In this document: positions 36,851-46,103 of the stretch, piece by piece
Layout: each line of letters starts with the position of its first letter
Position numbering within the stretch: the first letter of the stretch is position 1
Assembly: GCF_900078685.2 (NCBI RefSeq)
Contig: NZ_LT546166.1
Span: 1,100,858 to 1,164,857, forward strand
Direction of reading: 5' to 3'
Source: Mycolicibacter icosiumassiliensis
Lineage (GTDB): Bacteria; Actinomycetota; Actinomycetes; Mycobacteriales; Mycobacteriaceae
Length of the DNA: 64,000 nucleotides
The notes under the pieces: generated by a model
Seen by the model: the letters and a program-made list of their open reading frames with translations, nothing else
The model's database searches: none
Told to the model about the DNA's origin: nothing
Translations under genes and position numbers: made by a program

Positions 36851-38686
36851 ATGACGCAGTCGCAGCGCTCGACGGCCCTCAAGGGACTGGTGCAGATCGA
36901 GGAGTGTCTGGACTCCGACGGCGGCATCGTGCTGCCACCGGATGACAACCTGATCTCGCTGATCGACCGCAACATCGCCAACGTGGGGGATGCGGTGGCG
37001 TTCCGTTACCTCGACTACGCGGGTCCGGTGGAGGGCCAGGCGCTGGAGCTGACCTGGACGCAACTCGGCGAGCGACTGCGCGCCATCGGCGCCCGGCTGC
37101 AGGGTCTCACCGTCCCCGGCGACCGGGTGGCGATCCTGGCACCACAGGGACTGGACTATGTCACCGGGTTCTATGCGGCGCTCAAGTGCGCAACTGTCGC
37201 GGTGCCGCTGTTCGCCCCCGAACTACCCGGCCACGCCGAACGACTCGACACGGCATTGCGCGACTCCACTCCGACGGTGGTCCTGACCACGGCCGCGGTG
37301 CGGCAGATCGTCGAGGAGTTCTTGGGCAGGCTGCCGGAGCCGTTGCGGCCCCGCGTGGTGGTGATGGACGAGATCCCGAACTCGGCCGGGGAGTCCTTCG
37401 TGCCGGTCGATATCGATATCGACGACGTGTCGCACCTGCAGTACACCTCGGGCACCACCCGGCCGCCGATCGGGGTCCAGGTGACACACCGTTCGGTTGC
37501 CACCAACCTGCTGCAGATGATCCTGTCGATCGACATGCTGGACCGAAACACGCACGGGCTCAGTTGGTTACCGCTCTATCACGACATGGGCCTGTCGATG
37601 ATCGGATTTCCGGCGGTCTACGGGGGACACTCGACGCTGATCTCGCCGACGGCGTTCATCCGGCGGCCGCAGCGCTGGATCCACGCGTTGTCGGACGCCT
37701 CGCGACGTGGCCGAGTGGTCACCGCCGCACCGAATTTCGCCTATGAGCTGACGGCGGCGCGGGGCCTGCCCGCGCCGGATGCCGATATCGACCTCTCGAA
37801 CGTGGTGATGATCATCGGATCCGAGCCGGTGAACATGGCGGCGATCGCCACGTTCAACGAGGCGTTCGCGCCGTACGGGCTGCCGTCCACCGCCATCAAG
37901 CCGTCCTACGGGATCGCCGAGGCAACCCTGTTCGTGGCCACCATCGCCCCCGACGCGAAGGCGAGCGTGCTGTACCTGGACCGCGATCAACTCGGTGCCG
38001 GCCGCGCGGCGCCGGTGGCCGCCGATGCCCCGGGCGCGGTGGCCCAGGTCTCGTGCGGACAGGTGGCCCGCAGCCTGTCGGCGGTGATCGTCGACGCCGG
38101 GGCGGAATTGCCCGACGGCAGGATCGGCGAGATCTGGCTGCACGGCGACAACGTCACCGCCGGGTACTGGGGCCGGCCCGAGGAGACCCGGCAGGCATTC
38201 GGCGCCCGCCTGCGGTCTCGGCTGGACCACGGCAGCCATGCCGGTCTGACGCCACCCGACAGCGCTTGGCTGCGCACCGGCGACCTGGGTTTCTATTCCG
38301 GCGGTGAGCTGTACGTGACCGGTCGGACCGTGGATCTGATCACCATTGACGGCCGTGGTCACTACCCGCAGGATGTGGAGGCCACGGTGGCGCACGCTTC
38401 GCCGATGGTGCGGGGCGGTTACGTGGTGGCGTTCGCGGTCCCAGCCGAGACGGCCGATCGGCTCGTGATCGTCGCGGAACGGGCGACCGGCACCGGCCGC
38501 AAGGATCCCGCGCGGGCGGTCGAGGCGATCAGATCAGAGGTTGCGCGGGTCCACGGGTTGGTCGCCACCGACGTCCGATTCGTGCGGGCCGGGTCGATCC
38601 CACGCACCACCAGCGGCAAGTTGGCCCGACGCGCCTGCCGTGACCAGTATCTCAGCGGCGCATCGGATTCCAGGACCACGATCTAA
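36851..38686 (+). CDS. fadD31: Fatty acyl-AMP ligase, FadD31-like
   Basis: A 611-residue FAAL-type adenylating enzyme that activates a fatty acid with ATP for transfer to a polyketide synthase or other acceptor. Motifs: YTSGTTRPPIGVQVTHRS (phosphate loop), SWLPLYHDMGL, PSYGIAEATLFVAT (A5) and LRTGDLGFYSGGELYVTGR (A7/A8), ending with RTTSGKLARR. FAAL-type spacing and no CoA motif suggest acyl-AMP output. ATG 36851. No PKS is nearby, so the partner is distant. Orthology to Rv1925 is suggested by likeness and gene order. Confidence 0.88.
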   Translation: MTQSQRSTALKGLVQIEECLDSDGGIVLPPDDNLISLIDRNIANVGDAVAFRYLDYAGPVEGQALELTWTQLGERLRAIGARLQGLTVPGDRVAILAPQGLDYVTGFYAALKCATVAVPLFAPELPGHAERLDTALRDSTPTVVLTTAAVRQIVEEFLGRLPEPLRPRVVVMDEIPNSAGESFVPVDIDIDDVSHLQYTSGTTRPPIGVQVTHRSVATNLLQMILSIDMLDRNTHGLSWLPLYHDMGLSMIGFPAVYGGHSTLISPTAFIRRPQRWIHALSDASRRGRVVTAAPNFAYELTAARGLPAPDADIDLSNVVMIIGSEPVNMAAIATFNEAFAPYGLPSTAIKPSYGIAEATLFVATIAPDAKASVLYLDRDQLGAGRAAPVAADAPGAVAQVSCGQVARSLSAVIVDAGAELPDGRIGEIWLHGDNVTAGYWGRPEETRQAFGARLRSRLDHGSHAGLTPPDSAWLRTGDLGFYSGGELYVTGRTVDLITIDGRGHYPQDVEATVAHASPMVRGGYVVAFAVPAETADRLVIVAERATGTGRKDPARAVEAIRSEVARVHGLVATDVRFVRAGSIPRTTSGKLARRACRDQYLSGASDSRTTI

Positions 38687-39690
38687 TCGAGGTTGGGCAT
38701 CACGTGTTCGGCGAAGAGCTTCATCGACTCGCGAACGTCTTCGGTGCGCATGCCGGCGTGCCGGAAGCTGATCATGAAGCCCGTGGTTCCCGGCATCGCT
38801 TGGATAGACTGCCGGAGCATTTCGGTGACCTCGTCAGGCGTACCGACTGCGGGGATGCCCATGGTGCTGGGTTTTCCACTGGCGATGTGTTCGCGGGTGA
38901 CTTCGGCGGTTTGAGGGTCGGGCACGTTGCCCTTCAGGTCACGGCGGAGCGCATAGAAGTTGATCGCGTAATGCAGCCCGTCCAACGATGCTTCGACGGC
39001 TCGGCCGTGGGTGGCGGCGATGCACACGTTCTGCATGTTGATGGCTTTGAATTGCGAGGGATCTCGGCCGCAGGCGGTGAGGGCCTCGTCGTAGGCGGGC
39101 TGTCGAGGAGCGAGTAAGAAATAGCCATCGGCGGCGGCGCGGGCGATGCTTTTCGGTCCCATCGCCGACGCGTAGAACGGGATCTCGTGTTGCACGGGCG
39201 GGTGAGTGAACGTCACTTCATCGAACTGGTAGTAAGTGCCGTAGTGGCTGAAGGTGTCGGTTTCGGTGAAGCAGCGTCGGATGAAGCTCGCCGCCTCATA
39301 GGTCATGGGCAGCCGGTGGGCCGGATCAACGCCGAATGTGCGGAACTCTTCGTACTGAGATCCGACGCCGAAGCCCACGCTGACACGGCCATTGGAGATA
39401 TTGTCCAGGACCGCGAAGTCTTCGGCTACCCGCAAAGGGTTGTGAAACGGAAGGCATAACACCCCGGTGCCGAGCCGAATGGTCGACGTGCGCGCGGCGA
39501 TCGCGGCGAGGGTAACCAACGGCGATGGGGTCCACTGATCCTCGGTCATTCGATGTTCGCCTACCCATACGTGATCGAATCCGAGTTCCTCGGCGTAAAC
39601 CGCGTCATCGAGGTAGTCGCGGTAGACCGCGGGAAGGGGTTCGGGCCGGCCGGGGTGGTTGCGGACGGCCATGCCCAGTCCAATATCCAT
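38683..39690 (-). CDS. LLM-class flavin-dependent oxidoreductase
   Basis: A 335-residue luciferase-like TIM barrel: MDIGLGMAVRNHPGRPEPLP, ELGFDHVWVGEHRMTEDQWTPSPLVTLAAIAARTSTIRLGTGVL, FAVLDNISNGRVSVGFGVGS. The cofactor may be FMN or F420. ATG 39690 has a strong GGAGG upstream; the longer frame to 39717 adds only Arg codons. It overlaps the FadD stop by 4 bp (convergent) and follows a DDN-like gene, probably in the same transcript under a divergent MarR regulator. Confidence 0.9.
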   Translation of the reverse strand: MDIGLGMAVRNHPGRPEPLPAVYRDYLDDAVYAEELGFDHVWVGEHRMTEDQWTPSPLVTLAAIAARTSTIRLGTGVLCLPFHNPLRVAEDFAVLDNISNGRVSVGFGVGSQYEEFRTFGVDPAHRLPMTYEAASFIRRCFTETDTFSHYGTYYQFDEVTFTHPPVQHEIPFYASAMGPKSIARAAADGYFLLAPRQPAYDEALTACGRDPSQFKAINMQNVCIAATHGRAVEASLDGLHYAINFYALRRDLKGNVPDPQTAEVTREHIASGKPSTMGIPAVGTPDEVTEMLRQSIQAMPGTTGFMISFRHAGMRTEDVRESMKLFAEHVMPNLD

Positions 39691-39774
39691 TCTTCGGCGC
39701 CTCCTTTGGCAGGGCAATTCTCGCGACTCGTCGTCGCGAAGGGTGGCGTTGGTGCCGAGCCGGTCGGCGAGCGT

Positions 39775-40215
39775 TCAGTTTTCGGCTCGTCGTAATTCGA
39801 ACAGGGGGATCGGCCGCGCTGTCTTCGACTGGTACTCGGCGTACACCGGCTCCATGGCCATGACCGTGGGAAACATGGCATCTCGTTCGGCGGGCGAGAG
39901 TTCGCGAGCGAAAACATCGTCGGCCTGCGTGCCGAGATCGATGTGCGCTCGCGGAGTGGCTCGTAGGTTGTGCACCCACGCTGGATCGCGATCGGCGCCG
40001 GCTAGGGAGCCGACCAGAATCATCTTCCCGTCGATGAGCAGATAGGACAGCGGGACCACTCGGGGCTGCCCCGTCTTGGCGCCGGTCGTGGTGAGCAAGA
40101 GCAGGTCCTGGCCTTCAAATGGACCCCCGACTTTGCCGTTGTTGGAGCGGAATTCGTCGATGACGGTCTTGTTGAAGGCCTGCATGGTTGCGGCATCAGG
40201 GATTTGGTCGGTCAT
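39775..40215 (-). CDS. Deazaflavin-dependent nitroreductase family protein (DDN-like, F420)
   Basis: A 146-residue split-barrel protein: LLLLTTTGAKTGQPRVVPLSYLLIDGKMILVGSLAGADRDPAWVHNLRATPRAHIDLG is the hallmark DDN/Rv3547 pattern, with the G-AKTG loop. It uses reduced F420 to reduce quinones or nitro compounds, near the membrane. ATG 40215 has AAGGAG upstream. It heads a two-gene unit with the LLM oxidoreductase and is divergent from a MarR gene. Confidence 0.92.
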   Translation of the reverse strand: MTDQIPDAATMQAFNKTVIDEFRSNNGKVGGPFEGQDLLLLTTTGAKTGQPRVVPLSYLLIDGKMILVGSLAGADRDPAWVHNLRATPRAHIDLGTQADDVFARELSPAERDAMFPTVMAMEPVYAEYQSKTARPIPLFELRRAEN

Positions 40216-40258
40216 GAAACTCCTTGCGCGTTCGTGGGTAATCCTCCCGAGACACCTT

Positions 40259-40287
40259 TATAATCGAGTAACTTTTGCATGAAGGTA
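40259..40287. promoter_or_regulatory. Promoter and possible MarR operator between the DDN-like and marR genes
   Basis: A perfect -10 sequence TATAAT (40259-40264, plus strand) is followed by an imperfect inverted repeat TAACTT / AAGGTA (40269-40287). The position, in the gap of two divergent transcripts, fits autoregulation by the MarR protein. The -35 element is not obvious. Confidence 0.5.
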
Positions 40288-40362
40288 GGCCCGCGGGGTT
40301 AGGTTGTCAAGAACGTGCGGCGCCGGCCGCGCCGTCAACGAGAAGGTAGGTCACCGATAGCC

Positions 40363-40857
40363 ATGGAAGGTCGGGCTACCTCGGACATCGGCGAACAACA
40401 CGCTCGCCTGATGGAAGAACTCAGAATCTACGGTTCCGTCTTCAACCAGTTCAGTCGATTGTTCGGGAGTTGGCTCGGGCTGTATTCCACTGACGCCGAG
40501 GCACTGTTGGAGATCGTCTACGAAGAAGAGCGCGGCGTTCCGCTCTCACCCGCGCGTCTGGCGAGCCGCATAGGGCTGTCGTCGGGGGCGACGACAGCCC
40601 TGCTCAATCGGCTCGAGGAAGCCGGACACATTGTGCGCAGCCGAGAAAGCGCTGATCGACGGGTGGTGACACTGCGCAGCAGTCCGCAGGTGCACGCGCG
40701 TGCCGACGAATTCTTTGCCACGCTGGCTCTCCAGCTCGACGGGGTGATGTCGCAGTACCGGCCCGAGGTACTGGGCGGCTTCGAGGGCCTGCTGGTGGAC
40801 CTGCGCACCGCCATGAGCGCTCACCTGGCGGAGCGCCGATCTCCACAGCGCCCGTAG
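40363..40857 (+). CDS. MarR-family transcriptional regulator
   Basis: A 164-residue winged-helix repressor. The recognition part is SPARLASRIGLSSGATTALLNRLEEAGHIVRSRESADRRVVTLRSS, flanked by dimerisation helices at both ends. It likely senses a phenolic or electrophilic compound and controls the divergent DDN/LLM flavoenzymes. ATG 40363 (MEGRATS) is preferred over the GTG at 40315, which would add a basic unconserved lead overlapping the promoter. Confidence 0.9.
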   Translation: MEGRATSDIGEQHARLMEELRIYGSVFNQFSRLFGSWLGLYSTDAEALLEIVYEEERGVPLSPARLASRIGLSSGATTALLNRLEEAGHIVRSRESADRRVVTLRSSPQVHARADEFFATLALQLDGVMSQYRPEVLGGFEGLLVDLRTAMSAHLAERRSPQRP

Positions 40858-40969
40858 CCCGGCGCACAGCTGGCGCACAGCGCAGACCTGCCGGGCGCCA
40901 AAGATAGCTAGCTAGCCTTCCTAATGTATCTTGCCGGACCGATTGCCGGCGAAGAGATAAGGGGAGGCA

Positions 40970-42039
40970 ATGGACTACGGAGCCCTGCCGCCGGAGATCA
41001 ACTCGGCGCGCATGTACGCCGGTCCCGGCCCCGCTTCGTTACTGGCCTCTGCGACATCCTGGCAGGACTTGGCCGCCGAATTGAACTCCGCCGCCGCGTC
41101 CTATGGTTCGGTGGTTACGGGTCTGACCAGCGGTTCCTGGCAGGGCGCCTCCGCGGTGACAATGGCGGCCGCCGCCAGCCCCTACGTCACCTGGCTCAGC
41201 GCCACCGGGGCACAGGCCGAGCAGGCCGCCGCCCAACTGACCGCCGCCGTCACGGCCTACGAATCCGCCTACGCGGCTACCGTTCCGCCGCCGCTGATCG
41301 CCACCAACCGCACCCTGCAGGCGAGCCTGATCGCCACCAATATCCTCGGGCAGAACTCCGCGGCGATCGCCGCCACCGAGGCGCAATACCTGGAGATGTG
41401 GGCGCAGGACGCCGCAGCCATGTACGGCTACGCCGGGGCATCGGCGGTGGCCACCCAGGTCACGCCGTTCTCCTCGCCGCCGCAGACCACCGATCCGTCC
41501 GGCCAGGCCTTCTCGGTCGCGCAGTCGGCCGCCGCGACCACCGGTACCGACACCGAGGCGTTGATGTCGCAAGGGCCGCAACTGCTCTCGACGACTCCGA
41601 CGGCCCTCCAGGCGCTGGCCGCGCCCACCGAGGAGGCGTCGACGGGCGGGTCGATGTCGTCGTCGATGTCGAGCCTGAATTCGCTGATGATGCCGATGCG
41701 GATGGCGATGATGCCGATGAGCATGCTGATGCGGATGCTGATGGGCGGCACCAACGGGGCCAAGGGTGCCGCGGCGGGTGCGGCGGCTGGGCCGCCTCGA
41801 TCGGCGCGTTGTCGGTGCCGCCGGCCTGGACCGGTCTGGGCGTGGCCAGCGCTCCGGGGGCCGCGGCGCTGCCGTCGGTCGGTGGGGCAGCGGCCCCGGC
41901 AGCGGGGATGGGCAACGCGGCCGCGGTGCCGCCGATGGTGCCGTTCGGCAGCCTGGCCGCACGCGGTGGCGTAGGCGGCTCGCCCACCCACTACGACTTT
42001 CGGCCTACGGTGGTCCCGCGGTCACCGGCAGCGGGGTAG
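40970..42039 (+). CDS. PPE-family protein (PPE-SVP type), with an apparent internal frameshift
   Basis: The N-terminal PPE domain ([40 protein letters not shown]) is complete to about residue 180. A very Met-rich stretch follows (codons at 41683-41745). The first frame degenerates after about nt 41795. The expected end, [14 protein letters not shown] with the SVP motif through PRSPAAG, continues in another frame to TAG 42037-42039. One indel in the GC-rich run 41768-41800 explains this. PPE proteins are exported by type VII secretion with a PE partner, and none is adjacent. The last 35 bp overlap the convergent mmpL gene. Confidence 0.82.
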
Positions 42040-44878
42040 CGGCCGCGTCGGCTTTGACGGGGGCCGGACGGGTCGGCGCCGCCCGGACGCGCCGGATGTT
42101 TTGCGGCCACCAGAACCATCGGCCCAGCAGCGCCGCGATCGAGGGCGTCAAGAACGAGCGCACGATCAGGGTGTCGAACAGCAGGCCGAGCCCGATGGTG
42201 CTGCCGGCCTGACCGATCGAATACAGATCGCTGGCGGCCATCGACATCATCGTGAACGCGAACACCAGTCCCGCGGCGGTGACCACCGAGCCGGTGCCGC
42301 CGATCGAGCGGATGATCCCGGTCTTGATCCCGGCGCCGATCTCCTCCTGGAACCGGGAGACCAGCAACAAGTTGTAGTCCGAACCAACCGCCAGCAGGAT
42401 GATCACCCCGAACACCGGTGCGATCCAGTTCAATTGGAGGCCGAGGATGTGCTGCCACACCACCACGGTCAGACCGAATGCCGCACTCAGCGATAGCAGC
42501 ACCGTCCCCACGATCACCGCGGAAGCGACCAGTGCCCGGGTGATCAGCAGCATCACGATGAAGATCAGCGTCACCGCCGCCGTCCCGACGATCAGGATGT
42601 CGTAGGTCGAGCCCACTTGGATGTCCTTGTACACCGCCGCAGTTCCGGTGAGGTAGAACTTGGCACCGGTCAGCGGCGTTCCCTTCACCGCGTCGTGAGC
42701 GGCGGCCAGCATCGGTTCGACGAATGCTATGCCCTTCGGGGTCGCGGGATCGGCGTCGTAGGTGACGATGAACCGCGCCGCTTTGCCGTCCGGGGACAAG
42801 AACAGCTTGAGGCCCTTCTGGAAATCGGCATTGTCGAAGGCCTCTGGGGGAAGATAGAAGTAGTCGTCGGACTTGGAGGCGTCGAAGGCCCGGCCCATCT
42901 CGGTGGCGGTATCGGTCATCCTCGACATCTGGGTCACCAGGCCGGAGAAGCTCGAATGCATCGTGAGCAGGCTGCCCTGCATGGATTTCGCCACCGCGAT
43001 CATCGGGTCGAACTGCCCGACCAGTTGCGGCATCAGCGTGTTGACCTCTGCCATGTCGGCCAGCAGTGGCCGCATGTCCTCGCTGAACTTGTCCATACCG
43101 TCGTAGGCGTCGAAGACCGAGCGGATCGCGTCGCATGCCGGGATGTTGAGGCAATGCTGCTCCCAGTAGAAGTAATTGCGAATCGGGCGCACGACATCGT
43201 CGAAATCTGCGATGTGGTCGCGGATCTCGTCGACGGTCGCGGTCACCGTGGCCATGTCGACGCTCATCTTGCCGGTGGTGCTGTTCATCTGGGTGACGAG
43301 GTCGCGCAGTCGCACCATGGCCTCGACGGTGGCGCCCAAGTCGTTGCTCATCTTGACCATGTCGGCCAGTCGGTCGGTCATGAACTGCAGGTTCTCCTGG
43401 ATCGGAACGGCCTGCATGCTGACCTGGAACGGAATCGAGGTGTGGTCGATGGGGCTGCCCAATGGCCGGGTGATGCTCTGCACGCGTTCGACCCCGCGGC
43501 TGCGGAACATGTTCTTGGCGATCCGGTCCAAGATGATCATGTCGGCGGGATTGCGAAGATCATGGTCGCTTTCGACCATCAGGACATCCGGGTTCATCCG
43601 GGCGGCGCTGAAATGACGTTCGGCCGCGTCGTAGCCGACGTTCGCGGGCAGGCTCGCGGGGATGTAATAGCGGTCGTTGAAACTGATCTTCATGCTGGGC
43701 ACCGCCAACATGCCCGCGAGGGTGACCAGCAGTGCCGCCACGAAAACCGCACCGGGCCAGCGGACATTGGCGGTTCCGATACGCCGCCAGCCGCGACCCT
43801 CAACCCGCTTGGGCTCCAGCAGGCCGTGTCGGGTGGCGATCGCGACGATGGCCGGCGCCACGGTGAGCGCACCGGCGATGACCACCAGCAGACCCAGCGC
43901 CGACGGGATTCCCAGGGCTTTGAAGTAGGACAGCCGGGCGAAATGCAGGCACAGTGACGCGCCCGCGATCGTCAGTCCCGAGCCCAAGATGACATGCCAG
44001 GTGCCGCGAAACATCGAGTACCAGGCGGTCTCGGGGTCTTCGCCGGCATTGCGCGCCTCGTGGTAGCGCCCGATCAAGAAGATCGCGTAGTCGGTCCCGG
44101 CTGCGATCGCCAGGGACGACAGCATCGCGACCACGAAGGTCGAAAAGCCCAGTAGGCCATGGTGTCCCAGTAGTGCGACGAGACCGCGTGCGCTGCCCAT
44201 TTCGAAGCCCACCATCACCAGCGCGAGTGCCACGGTGGCCGCGGAGCGGTAGACGATGGCCAGCATGATGATGATGACCACACCGGTCACGGCCATCATC
44301 TTGAGCATGCTTTTGTCGGCGGCTTCGGTCATATCGGTGGTCAGGGCCGCCTGGCCGGTGACGTAGGCCCTGACGCCGGGTGGTGCGGGCACCGAGGCAA
44401 CGATCGTGCGGACCGCGTCGACCGATTCGTTGCCCAGGGTGCTGCCCTGATCGCCCGCGGTGTTGATCTGCGCGTAGGCGGCTTTGCCATCGGTGCTTTG
44501 CACTCCGGCGGCGGTGATCGGGTCGCCCCACAGGTCCGCGATGTGCTGGACGTGCTCGTGATCGGCCGCCAGTTTGGCGATCACGGTGTCGTAGTAGCGG
44601 TGCGCTTCGGGGCCCAGTTCGGTCTCGCCTTCGAGCACCAGCATCACCATGGCGTCGGAGTCGAATTCGTCGAAGGTGGCACCGATGTGCTTGGCCGCGA
44701 TCATCGACGGCGCATCGTGCGGCGACATCGTCACCGCGTTCTCGCGTGCCACCGACTCGATCGGGGGAACCAGCACATTGAGCCCGACGGTCAGCAGCAG
44801 CCAGAAGATCACCAGCGGCCAGGCCAGCCGGCGAACCGCCCGCATATACCCCGGGCGAGGGGTGCCGTGGCCGCTCAT
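42005..44878 (-). CDS. mmpL: MmpL-family RND transporter
   Basis: A 957-residue inner-membrane exporter. It has one N-terminal helix, a periplasmic loop, an 'AIAAGTDYAIFLIGRYHEARNAGEDPETA' block with the conserved Asp-Tyr pair in helix 4, a second large loop with coiled-coil character (near residues 470-640), and a C-terminal helix set with VGSDYNLLLVSRFQEE. The size and loop resemble the MmpL4/MmpL5 group that works with MmpS in lipid, siderophore or drug export. ATGA overlap with mmpS shows coupling. The exact cargo cannot be told from sequence. Confidence 0.92.
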   Translation of the reverse strand: MSGHGTPRPGYMRAVRRLAWPLVIFWLLLTVGLNVLVPPIESVARENAVTMSPHDAPSMIAAKHIGATFDEFDSDAMVMLVLEGETELGPEAHRYYDTVIAKLAADHEHVQHIADLWGDPITAAGVQSTDGKAAYAQINTAGDQGSTLGNESVDAVRTIVASVPAPPGVRAYVTGQAALTTDMTEAADKSMLKMMAVTGVVIIIMLAIVYRSAATVALALVMVGFEMGSARGLVALLGHHGLLGFSTFVVAMLSSLAIAAGTDYAIFLIGRYHEARNAGEDPETAWYSMFRGTWHVILGSGLTIAGASLCLHFARLSYFKALGIPSALGLLVVIAGALTVAPAIVAIATRHGLLEPKRVEGRGWRRIGTANVRWPGAVFVAALLVTLAGMLAVPSMKISFNDRYYIPASLPANVGYDAAERHFSAARMNPDVLMVESDHDLRNPADMIILDRIAKNMFRSRGVERVQSITRPLGSPIDHTSIPFQVSMQAVPIQENLQFMTDRLADMVKMSNDLGATVEAMVRLRDLVTQMNSTTGKMSVDMATVTATVDEIRDHIADFDDVVRPIRNYFYWEQHCLNIPACDAIRSVFDAYDGMDKFSEDMRPLLADMAEVNTLMPQLVGQFDPMIAVAKSMQGSLLTMHSSFSGLVTQMSRMTDTATEMGRAFDASKSDDYFYLPPEAFDNADFQKGLKLFLSPDGKAARFIVTYDADPATPKGIAFVEPMLAAAHDAVKGTPLTGAKFYLTGTAAVYKDIQVGSTYDILIVGTAAVTLIFIVMLLITRALVASAVIVGTVLLSLSAAFGLTVVVWQHILGLQLNWIAPVFGVIILLAVGSDYNLLLVSRFQEEIGAGIKTGIIRSIGGTGSVVTAAGLVFAFTMMSMAASDLYSIGQAGSTIGLGLLFDTLIVRSFLTPSIAALLGRWFWWPQNIRRVRAAPTRPAPVKADAAATPLPVTAGPP

Positions 44879-45312
44879 GCGCCTTTGACCAGACAGAACA
44901 CTTGGGCGTGGTGCCCGGTGGCCAGCTGCTCGTCCTTGACGGCGCCGTTGACGGTGATGCGGCAGCCGATCTGGTCGCCGTCACCTTGGGCGACGATATT
45001 GCCGATGACGGAAGGACTCGTGGTGGTCATGGTGTGGCTCCAGGGCAGGCCGGTGAACGTCGCCTGCGCGGGCTGCGCCTCCCGGTTCAGATAGCTCACC
45101 GAGCCGGCGGCCGATCCGGACCCGAAAACCTCGTAGCGGATCTGCTTTTCGTTGATCGAGTTGATCACCTGCGAACCGCTGCCGTCCCAGTGAAAGATCT
45201 CGTCGGCGCCGAACGCGCCGCGCAAGTTCACGACTGCCAAGGTTCCGACGACTGCCGCCAACGCGACCACCACGGGCACCCAGGCTCGGCTCACGATCGC
45301 GCGCATACCCAT
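44875..45312 (-). CDS. mmpS: MmpS-family accessory protein
   Basis: A 145-residue protein with one N-terminal transmembrane helix (WVPVVVALAAVVGTLAVVNL) and a periplasmic beta domain typical of MmpS (VINSINEKQIRYEVFGSGSAAGSVSYLNREAQPAQATFTGLPW, C-terminal CRITVNGAVKDEQ and VFCLVKGA). It assists MmpL transport. ATG 45312 has a purine-rich site upstream; the frame opens further 5' through the operator without good similarity. Confidence 0.9.
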   Translation of the reverse strand: MGMRAIVSRAWVPVVVALAAVVGTLAVVNLRGAFGADEIFHWDGSGSQVINSINEKQIRYEVFGSGSAAGSVSYLNREAQPAQATFTGLPWSHTMTTTSPSVIGNIVAQGDGDQIGCRITVNGAVKDEQLATGHHAQVFCLVKGA

Positions 45313-45351
45313 CGCCTCTCGATTCCCTCCACTCGGACTCTGCGTGAATAC

Positions 45352-45369
45352 TATACCCCGTAGGGTATA
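45352..45369. promoter_or_regulatory. TetR-type operator upstream of mmpS
   Basis: TATACCC and GGGTATA arms (45352-45358, 45363-45369) with a 4-bp spacer, 40 bp before the mmpS ATG and just after the tetR gene. The arrangement fits a repressor site for the mmpS-mmpL transcript. Confidence 0.7.
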
Positions 45370-45410
45370 CAAATATTCCGGAAGAACCCTCGGGGGTATG
45401 GGGAGGCGGG

Positions 45411-46022
45411 TCAGTCGGCGGAATGCCGCGACTGGGCGGTGACGGCTTCGCCGAGCCAGCGACGCAGGAACCGGCGCAGCTCATCGGGGGAGCGACCTGG
45501 ATCGTTGGGCGCCACCACGAACGAGAGCATGATCCGTAGGGTGAACTCCACGAGTTCGCGCAGGGCTGCTTCGTCGTAGCCGTGCCGCGTCCAGTTGACG
45601 TCGAACCGCTCGATCATGCGCATCCCGAAGGCGCGGGCCTCTTCGGAGGCCATCTCGCGATTGTGTGCTGACGAGGACGACAGCATGGCGCCCAGGTGCG
45701 GGGAGCGGGCCACCGCATCCAGGGTGTAGACCGCACCTTCGGCGAGCGCGTCGGCGGGATCGTGGATGCCGTGTACGTGCTCGGTCAGCCGGTCGAGGAA
45801 GTCGTCGACCGAGGCGATGGCCACGGCGCGCATCAGCGCATCGGCGGTGGGGAAGTAGCGGTACACCGTCTGCCGGATCACCCCGAGTGACGTGGCGACG
45901 TCGGCCAGCGACACCGCCGAACCGGTCTCGGCGACCAGCTCGACGGCCGCGGCGATGATCCGCCGGCCGGCTTCCGCGTCGGTGTGCGGGGGGTTACCTC
46001 CCCAGCCGCGTCGACGGGCCAT
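45411..46022 (-). CDS. TetR-family regulator of the mmpS-mmpL unit
   Basis: A 203-residue repressor with the N-terminal helix-turn-helix (GRRIIAAAVELVAETGSAVSLADVATSLGVIRQTVYRYFPTADALMRAV) and a helical ligand domain. ATG 46022 (MARRRGWGG) is preferred over 46058. It stands upstream of mmpS in the same orientation, with the operator between them, and divergent from the di-metal protein gene, 81 bp away. It may control both. Confidence 0.88.
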   Translation of the reverse strand: MARRRGWGGNPPHTDAEAGRRIIAAAVELVAETGSAVSLADVATSLGVIRQTVYRYFPTADALMRAVAIASVDDFLDRLTEHVHGIHDPADALAEGAVYTLDAVARSPHLGAMLSSSSAHNREMASEEARAFGMRMIERFDVNWTRHGYDEAALRELVEFTLRIMLSFVVAPNDPGRSPDELRRFLRRWLGEAVTAQSRHSAD

Positions 46023-46103
46023 CAGTGACCTGCTTGACAAGCTTGGCGCATCGAACAATCATACGCGATGACGTCCAGTTGTATGTTCCGAGTTGAGGTA
46101 GCG

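Noticed and set aside
40924..40969. PE gene upstream of the PPE gene
   Set aside because: Only an inverted repeat and a ribosome site are present; no PE-type open frame lies between marR and the PPE start.
41683..41760. ATG-rich tandem-like DNA repeat in the PPE gene
   Set aside because: The repeats follow Met codons of the protein and are irregular, so they are coding low complexity rather than a separate DNA repeat.
46028..46050. Possible KstR2 or other operator (CTTGACAAGCTTG)
   Set aside because: Spacing does not fit the KstR2 motif (CAAG, two bases, CTTG); only a simple HindIII-like palindrome is present.
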